A DNA stretch of 11,253 nt from Perkinsus olseni (taxonomy: Eukaryota > Perkinsozoa > Perkinsida > Perkinsidae), in assembly GCA_013115135.1 (NCBI GenBank), contig JABANP010000937.1, positions 1-11,253 on the forward strand, written 5' to 3'. The notes beneath the pieces were generated by a model. It had not been told where the DNA came from. It ran no database searches and saw nothing but the letters and a program-made list of their open reading frames with translations. Below are positions 6,557 through 11,253 of the stretch, one piece after another. How positions within the stretch are numbered: the first letter of the stretch is position 1; the number at the start of each line of letters is the position of its first letter. Both the position numbers and the translations under genes were made by a program.

Positions 6557-7309
6557 CCCATGTCCCGCGAAGATGGAGCAGATGAGGTCAAGGTGTTGAA
6601 GGAAGGCGAACGAGTCCAGCAGAGTAGGAACCATAATTTTGCTGACAGAGATGAGACCCCTGGAACCAGAAGACGAGCCAGACTTGACACCCGAAGCAGG
6701 CACGCTGTCCCTGATGGACAGAGTATCATGAGGCTGTCTAAAGCCAGTGGGGAGAGTCCCAGCAGCAGGGGTCGGATTCCCATCGGTAGGGACCTGGCCG
6801 TTGTCGACAGGGTTATCACCGGCAGAGGCCTGGCCGTTGCTAATCGGATTAACAACGATAGGGACCTGGCCGTTGTTGACAGTACCACCGGTAGGGACCT
6901 GGCCGTCGTCGATAGGCGGAGGCAACCGCCGCAGGGTATCGTAGTAGATCCTCTCGTCCACAGCCCGCTCCGCCTCGGCTAGGGCGACCTTGGCCTCGCT
7001 CAGTTCCGCTTCCAAGGTGTCCTCCTCAGCGAGCAATTCGTTGTAGTCAGGGTCGTCCTCGGGGTTGTAGTCGTCGTCCTCCTCGGCGTCGCTGTCGTTG
7101 CTGTACACCTCGATAGCCTTCTTCACCTTGGCTAGACGGTTAGCGAGCTTGGTCCTCTTGCAACGGGCCGTCGTGCGAGTGGTCTTCAGTTGGGCGAGCG
7201 TAGGGCGCTCGGCATCAGGTTGTATCCTGCCGATGTCGCCAAGTTGTTGCCGAACCCCTTCGCCGCCCGCTCCACTCGGACTTGGGAGAACACTAGACAT
7301 ATTGGACAT
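6557..7309 (-). CDS. Gag, N-terminal segment (basic, acidic and coiled-coil regions)
   Basis: About 251 codons from an ATG at 7309, with a second in-frame ATG at 7300. Both lie inside the 5' LTR, and no further in-frame ATG occurs until well into the protein, so the start has to be in the LTR if this reading is used. Order of features: a Ser/Gly-rich N-terminus; a basic region (TTRTTARCKRTKLANRLAK); a very acidic stretch (DAEEDDDYNPEDDPDY); a likely coiled coil (EDTLEAELSEAKVALAEAER); four imperfect 11-12-residue repeats built on NGQVP; and a linker to SKIMVPTLLDSFAFL, where the capsid region begins. The frame is open to 6425, but after about 6557 it no longer looks coding. Ty1 of yeast also starts Gag inside its LTR, so there is precedent. 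Confidence 0.7.
6788..6907 (-). repeat. Short in-frame repeats in Gag (NGQVP motif)
   Basis: The plus-strand motif CCTGGCCGT recurs at 6793, 6829, 6865 and 6898, spaced 36, 36 and 33 bp. On the coding strand this gives four copies of NGQ(V/A)P or close variants, separated by Pro/Asn/Gly-rich spacers. All spacings are multiples of three, so copy number can change without breaking the frame. Confidence 0.7.
7225..7241 (-). promoter_or_regulatory. Candidate tRNA primer binding site (PBS)
   Basis: Three bases after the 5' LTR, the minus strand reads TGGCGACATCGGCAGGA. A PBS should begin with TGG, the complement of the tRNA 3' CCA, and lie just there. The matching tRNA would end TCCTGCCGATGTCGCCA. 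It is not the tRNA at 1-55. The site also codes for Gag residues (LGDIGR), since Gag starts in the LTR. Confidence 0.5.
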
Positions 7310-7478
7310 AGAGGTGAATGATAACAAAGACTATACGAGGCCCAAAAAGACTTATGAGGGCTCAATTAAGGAGGCGAACGAAACTCAGCCGTTTCGTAAC
7401 CGCAACCGTTTCAATGCACTCGCCAGCGCACGCCGGGCACTTAGAACATCGGAGCGACAAAGAGCCTATTAGGCATCA
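7245..7478 (-). repeat. 5' LTR of the retrotransposon (234 bp)
   Basis: It is identical to 549-782. In element orientation it starts TGATGCC and ends GGCAACA. It must contain the promoter and RNA start, but I see no convincing TATA box. It carries the candidate Gag start codons at 7309 and 7300. At 234 bp it is a short LTR for a 6.9-kb element. Confidence 0.95.
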
Positions 7479-7928
7479 AAGGTAACCTGTCGGTCGCCTG
7501 TTCACGGAAGGTCAGCTGTTCACGGCGGTCAACAGCCGCTCGCCTCTCTCGCGGATAGTGAATGCCACTATGATGGGCATCCCCTACTAAGGGCGGGTGC
7601 CCTCTTTCACCGGCAGTAATCTGGGTTGTTAGCTGGATGTTGTTGAATGAAGGCAGGTATCCCGTTCTCTTCGAGGCATTGGCTGGGTTCACCCCGAGCT
7701 GGTGAGTGTTCTGTAGCTAACTGAGAGGCTCCATAATTTCCAAGCGGGAGCGGCTAGTGCACTCTTTGGGTTAGAGCGTATTTCTGGGTCTTCGACTCCC
7801 TCGCTTGTCTCTCGTACTACTTTCTGTTGCTGTTTCGCAATGAGATTAAATTATCCACCGGCTATAGTCGCCCTTCTAGGGTCGCCTCCCGTTGTTAGTT
7901 TCCCATTTTTTCATGGCCTATTTTTCGG
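7479..7928. other. Region between retroelement and F-box/ankyrin gene, no clear gene
   Basis: No convincing ORF or RNA gene is seen on either strand. It begins AAGGTAACC, a possible splice donor. It has a short repeated motif (CTGTTCACGG at about 7497 and 7518) and a weak GC hairpin at about 7575-7602 (GGGCA ... TGCCC). The last part before 7929 is T-rich and has an in-frame TAG upstream of the ATG at 7929. It probably holds the 5' UTR or promoter of the next gene, or an intron if an upstream exon exists. Confidence 0.5.
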
Positions 7929-8958
7929 ATGCCTGATTCCCTGAACATCGGCTCTTCGTCGAAGCACCATGTCGTTGACCTTCTCTCAGCCAATAGTGGC
8001 GTACGATTTTTGATAGCTTCCTTTTTGGGCCCCACGGAGTTAACTAGGGGATTATTTGCAACCTGTGAGCAGCTACACGATCTCCTCCCCATAAGCCCCC
8101 ATGCAACAGCTACGGTAGGCTCGAATTGACGTTGACAAGGCTCGTTGGCTCTTCCAAATATCCATTCTCAGATCTTTCGCCGCAATGCACTCCTGATGTG
8201 GCCTCTGAGGGAGGACGAGTCTCCAGTCTGCGATATATGCGATTTTGTAGCGGCACCTGATCGTGTTGGCGTGCTCGACACCCTTTTCATCACTTGCTTG
8301 CATAACCCACAAGTAGGATGGTTCCTAGACCACAGTGTCGATCAGGTTGCCCGTATTCGCGAGGAGAGGACTGCTCCGGGTTTCGTTTTCAGGCTCTGCG
8401 TTCTCGGAATACTTCCGAGGATACCCCTCTACTTGTGGCCAGCAAGTACTCGCGAGTTCGGACAATTCGGCTCATCCTTCTACTCGAAAAGAAGCTGTTG
8501 CGGGAGGGTGGCGGGCCAAAGGGCAGTCCTCTCGTTGAAGACGTGGACAACTGCAGGTGAAAAAAAGTTACAGTCGGGCAGGGCAAGGATATTCGGGCCG
8601 TCGATGGAATGCTCTGCGTGTGTGACGTGACCTCGGTGAGTCGCTATCATTTCTTGGAAGCGTTATCCTCGTTGTATGAGCTCTAGCCTTCCATTACGCG
8701 ATGAGCGAGCGGAAGGAAAGAGTGTTCAGAACGCAAGCTCGTGGTCCTGACTTCTGTTGCTTCAGTCGCAATGCGCTCCATCTCTGCCCAAACGCTGCTG
8801 GCATAGGAGTCCTGCTTGATGCTGGATGCAATGTCTTCAAATTGGACGACCTCCAGCGCTTACCCATTGCTTGGGCTCAGCGTAGAGGAGCGGATGCCGA
8901 GGTGAGAATCGCACAGCGGCTTTACTCCGCTCACGACGAAGCGCTCCCGCGGTATTAA
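7929..8958 (+). CDS. F-box-like and ankyrin-repeat protein, four exons (227 aa)
   Basis: Exons 7929-8114, 8172-8312, 8393-8556 and 8766-8958 join in frame to 684 nt, ending at TAA 8956-8958. Each intron has GT...AG ends and the phases (0, 0, 2) agree. Residues about 24-55 (VRFLIASFLGPTELTRGLFA, then TCEQLHDLL) resemble an F-box, which binds Skp1 in SCF ubiquitin ligases. The second half has ankyrin-like helices: DTPLLVASKYSRVRTIRLIL in exon 3, and, across the exon 3/4 join, RNALHLC followed by VLLDAGCNVF, with a third partial repeat LPIAWAQRRGADAEVR. If the domains are right, it is a substrate adaptor that binds a target through ankyrin repeats. The ATG at 7929 is the first after an in-frame stop, but an upstream exon cannot be excluded. 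The F-box match is by pattern only. Confidence 0.65.
8115..8171 (+). other. Intron 1 (57 bp), phase 0
   Basis: Donor ACG|GTAGGC and acceptor CATTCTCAG|ATC. It contains an in-frame TGA, so removing it is needed to join the F-box exon with the next exon in the same frame. Confidence 0.65.
8313..8392 (+). other. Intron 2 (80 bp), phase 0
   Basis: Donor CAA|GTAGGA and acceptor GTTTTCAG|GCT with a pyrimidine-rich end. Splicing moves the reading from the exon 2 frame into the frame with the first ankyrin-like helix pair. Confidence 0.65.
8557..8765 (+). other. Intron 3 (209 bp), phase 2
   Basis: Donor TGCAG|GTGAAA and acceptor CTGTTGCTTCAG|TCG. The split codon becomes AGT (Ser), directly before the RNALHLC ankyrin motif. 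The join makes a continuous ankyrin-like repeat, which supports both sites. Confidence 0.7.
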
Positions 8959-9109
8959 TGTCTTCCAGGTCATGGAGTTGTTGTCTAGCGCAATGAAGGA
9001 GCATCCGTCCAGTCGCCGTCAGGTTGGTTGCCTGCCGTTCGATGGCTGTATAGTACAGTGATTACTATTGTTCATTGATGAATATCATCCTACTGATACA
9101 TGCTGACTC

Positions 9110-9349
9110 TTGTTTTATCAATCTCCATTGACGGGGAGGCCGAATGAGAATAGAATAATTGGTTTATCGGGAGATCCTGATAAGATCCGCAGCTTGGCTG
9201 CACAGCGTGAATTATACGTCCATCAACTTCTGAAGAGCTTTCGGTCCTGTGAACGCTGCTTCGGGAGGCGGCCAGATTATACCATTCAGAAGCCTATTTG
9301 GCAGATGAGGCCGCCTATATGGGGGTCGAGGATGATATCTTCACATTAG
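9110..9349 (+). CDS. Weak unknown ORF between ankyrin gene and satellite
   Basis: An open stretch follows a TGA at 9104-9106 and begins with TTG, with no ATG in the frame before it. The first 65 or so codons have mixed, coding-like composition (for example KIRSLAAQRELYVHQLLKSF), with CERC near the middle. The last dozen codons lie in the first satellite unit, and the ORF stops there. A separate ATG at 9100 in another frame opens only 15 codons. It could be an exon of a gene whose other exons I cannot find, or chance. No family is recognised. The rest of 8959-9307 shows nothing I can name. Confidence 0.2.
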   Translation: MFYQSPLTGRPNENRIIGLSGDPDKIRSLAAQRELYVHQLLKSFRSCERCFGRRPDYTIQKPIWQMRPPIWGSRMISSH

Positions 9350-11253
9350 CGAGTTGTTGTTGTTGAGACATCAGCAAATTGGCGGATAGGGCCGTTGCCG
9401 TAGCCTATATGGGGGTCGAGGATGATATCATCACATTAGCGAGTTGTTGTTGTTGAGACATCAGCAAATTGGCGGATAGGGCCGTTGCCGTAGCCTATAT
9501 GGGGGTCGAGGATGATATCATCACATTAGCGAGTTGTTGTTGAGACATCAGCAAATTGGCGGATAGGGCCGTTGCCGTAGCCTATATGGGGGTCGAGGAT
9601 GATATCATCACATTAGCGAGTTGTTGTTGTTGAGACATCAGCAAATTGGCGGATAGGGCCGTTGCCGTAGCCTATATGGGGGTCGAGGATGATATCATCA
9701 CATTAGCGAGTTGTTGTTGTTGAGACATCAGCAAATTGGCGGATAGGGCCGCTGCCGTAGCCTATATGGGGGTCGAGGATGATATCATCACATTAGCGAG
9801 TTGTTGTTGTTGCTGAGACATCAGCAAATTGGCGGATAGGCCGCTGCCGTAGCCTATATGGGGTCGAGGATGATATCATCACATTAGCGAGTTGTTGTTG
9901 CTGAGACATCAGCAAATTGGCGGATAGGGCCGCTGCCGTAGCCTATATGGGGGTCGAGGATGATATCATCACATTAGCGAGTTGTTGCTGTTGAGACATC
10001 AGCAAATTGGCGGATAGGCCGCTGCCGTAGCCTATATGGGGGTCGAGGATGATATCATCACATTAGCGAGTTGTTGTTGTTGCTGAGACATCAGCAAATT
10101 GGCGGATAGGCCGCTGCCGTAGCCTATATGGGGGTCGAGGATGATATCATCACATTAGCGAGTTGTTGTTGTTGAGACATCAGCAAATTGGCGGATAGGC
10201 CGCTGCCGTAGCCTATATGGGGTCGAGGATGATATCATCACATTAGCGAGTTGTTGTTGTTGAGACATCAGCAAATTGGCGGATAGGCCGCTGCCGTAGC
10301 CTATATGGGGGTCGAGGATGATATCATCACATTAGCGAGTTGTTGTTGCTGAGACATCAGCAAATTGGCGGATAGGCCGCTGCCGTAGCCTATATGGGGG
10401 TCGAGGATGATATCATCACATTAGCGAGTTGTTGTTGAGACATCAGCAAATTGGCGGATAGGCCGTTGCCGTAGCCTATATGGGGGTCGAGGATGATATC
10501 ATCACATTAGCGAGTTGTTGTTGCTGAGACATCAGCAAATTGGCGGATAGGCCGTTGCCGTAGCCTATATGGGGGTCGAGGATGATATCATCACATTAGC
10601 GAGTTGTTGCTGTTGAGACATCAGCAAATTGGCGGATAGGCCGCTGCCGTAGCCTATATGGGGGTCGAGGATGATATCATCACATTAGCGAGTTGTTGTT
10701 GTTGAGACATCAGCAAATTGGCGGATAGGGCCGCTGCCGTAGCCTATATGGGGGTCGAGGATGATATCATCACATTAGCGAGTTGTTGCTGTTGAGACAT
10801 CAGCAAATTGGCGGATAGGCCGTTGCCGTAGCCTATATGGGGGTCGAGGATGATATCATCACATTAGCGAGTTGTTGTTGTTGAGACATCAGCAAATTGG
10901 CGGATAGGCCGCTGCCGTAGCCTATATGGGGGTCGAGGATGATATCATCACATTAGCGAGTTGTTGCTGTTGAGACATCAGCAAATTGGCGGATAGGCCG
11001 CTGCCGTAGCCTATATGGGGGTCGAGGATGATATCATCACATTAGCGAGTTGTTGTTGTTGCTGAGACATCAGCAAATTGGCGGATAGGGCCGCTGCCGT
11101 AGCCTATATGGGGGTCGAGGATGATATCATCACATTAGCGAGTTGTTGTTGCTGAGACATCAGCAAATTGGCGGATAGGGCCGCTGCCGTAGCCTATATG
11201 GGGGGGTCGAGGATGATATCATCACATTAGCGAGTTGTTGTTGTTGAGACATC
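9308..11253. repeat. Tandem satellite array, units of about 86-93 bp, runs off the window
   Basis: The marker GCCTATAT occurs 22 times, from 9313 to 11192, at spacings of 86 to 93 bp (mostly 89-90). Units are nearly identical. Differences are confined to a few places: the number of TTG/CTG triplets after GCGAG, the length of a G run (4, 5 or 7), GGG or GG before CCG, and GTTG or GCTG. Every unit except the first holds the 12-bp perfect palindrome GATGATATCATC; the first has GATGATATCTTC. Spacings are not multiples of three and stops occur in all frames, so the array is not coding. Its function is unknown; satellite DNA of this type can lie near centromeres or telomeres. Confidence 0.97.

Larger units (their letters stand above)
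549..7478 (-). mobile_element. LTR retrotransposon, BEL/Pao-like, 6.93 kb, minus strand
   Basis: The element is bounded by identical 234-bp direct repeats that begin TG and end CA. Between them on the minus strand lie, in order, a PBS-like site, gag, a repeat linker, protease, reverse transcriptase, RNase H, integrase and a purine-rich tract before the 3' LTR. The order PR-RT-RH-IN fits BEL/Pao and Ty3-type elements. The BEL/Pao suggestion rests on the DSA protease triad, the APWEGAVYERL motif around the integrase glutamate, and the extra C-terminal integrase domain. The RT is divergent and lacks typical Pao signatures, so the family call is moderate. Coding is split over successive frames. 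No target-site duplication is seen: bases before 549 (GAGGTTG) and after 7478 (AAGGTAA) do not match at 4-6 bp. LTR identity indicates either recent insertion or recent conversion. Confidence 0.93.

Noticed and set aside
7225..7241. Match of the PBS to the tRNA at 1-55
   Set aside because: The PBS would pair with a tRNA ending TCCTGCCGATGTCGCCA. The acceptor strand of the tRNA at 1-55 (GGCAGCG) implies a different 3' end.
7575..7602. GC hairpin resembling a transcription terminator
   Set aside because: The stem is only about five base pairs with a long loop and no T run, and intrinsic terminators are not expected in a eukaryotic pol II region.
8318..8392. Start of the ankyrin-like frame at an ATG at 8318
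   Set aside because: The first 25 codons have no ankyrin character and lie inside a good GT-AG intron (8313-8392) that joins exon 2 to exon 3 in frame.
9308..11253. CRISPR-like repeat array
   Set aside because: The whole unit repeats, with no unique spacers between conserved repeats, and the setting is eukaryotic. It is a satellite.

Overview
The window reads as eukaryotic nuclear DNA, probably from a protist. A four-exon gene with GT-AG introns, a nearly full-length LTR retrotransposon, a tRNA gene and a long satellite array all point that way, and nothing resembles a bacterial operon. I lean weakly toward an alveolate such as Perkinsus, but nothing in the window proves it.

Layout. Bases 1-55 hold the 5' part of a tRNA on the minus strand (anticodon CCA). 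Bases 56-548 hold possible small coding fragments and an AT-rich foldback at 357-458. Bases 549-7478 are one 6.93-kb LTR retrotransposon on the minus strand, with two identical 234-bp LTRs (549-782 and 7245-7478). Read from right to left it carries a PBS, Gag with an acidic coiled-coil-like region and a capsid-like region, an RG-rich tail, a linker of 24-residue tandem repeats, an aspartic protease (DSA triad), reverse transcriptase (WVDD), RNase H, a DD35E integrase with an HHCC-like finger, and a C-terminal domain like that of BEL/Pao integrases. Bases 7479-7928 show no clear gene. Bases 7929-8958 are a plus-strand gene that can be assembled in frame from four exons (227 aa) and looks like an F-box plus ankyrin-repeat protein. 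A weak unknown ORF follows at 9110-9349. From about 9308 to the window end runs a tandem satellite with units of about 86-93 bp and more than 21 copies.

The most unusual signal is in the retroelement. Its coding capacity is almost continuous from an ATG inside one LTR to a TGA that is the first codon of the other LTR, but it is spread over successive frames. Each of the five frame changes I can locate with confidence goes in the same direction (+1). One of them can be checked inside the window, because a 72-bp repeat unit there has exactly one extra base compared with its sister units. Up to three more +1 steps, each at a stop codon, could lie at the gag-pol junction, or a single TGA readthrough could replace them. 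Whether this is programmed +1 frameshifting, copy-specific mutation or assembly error cannot be decided from one copy.
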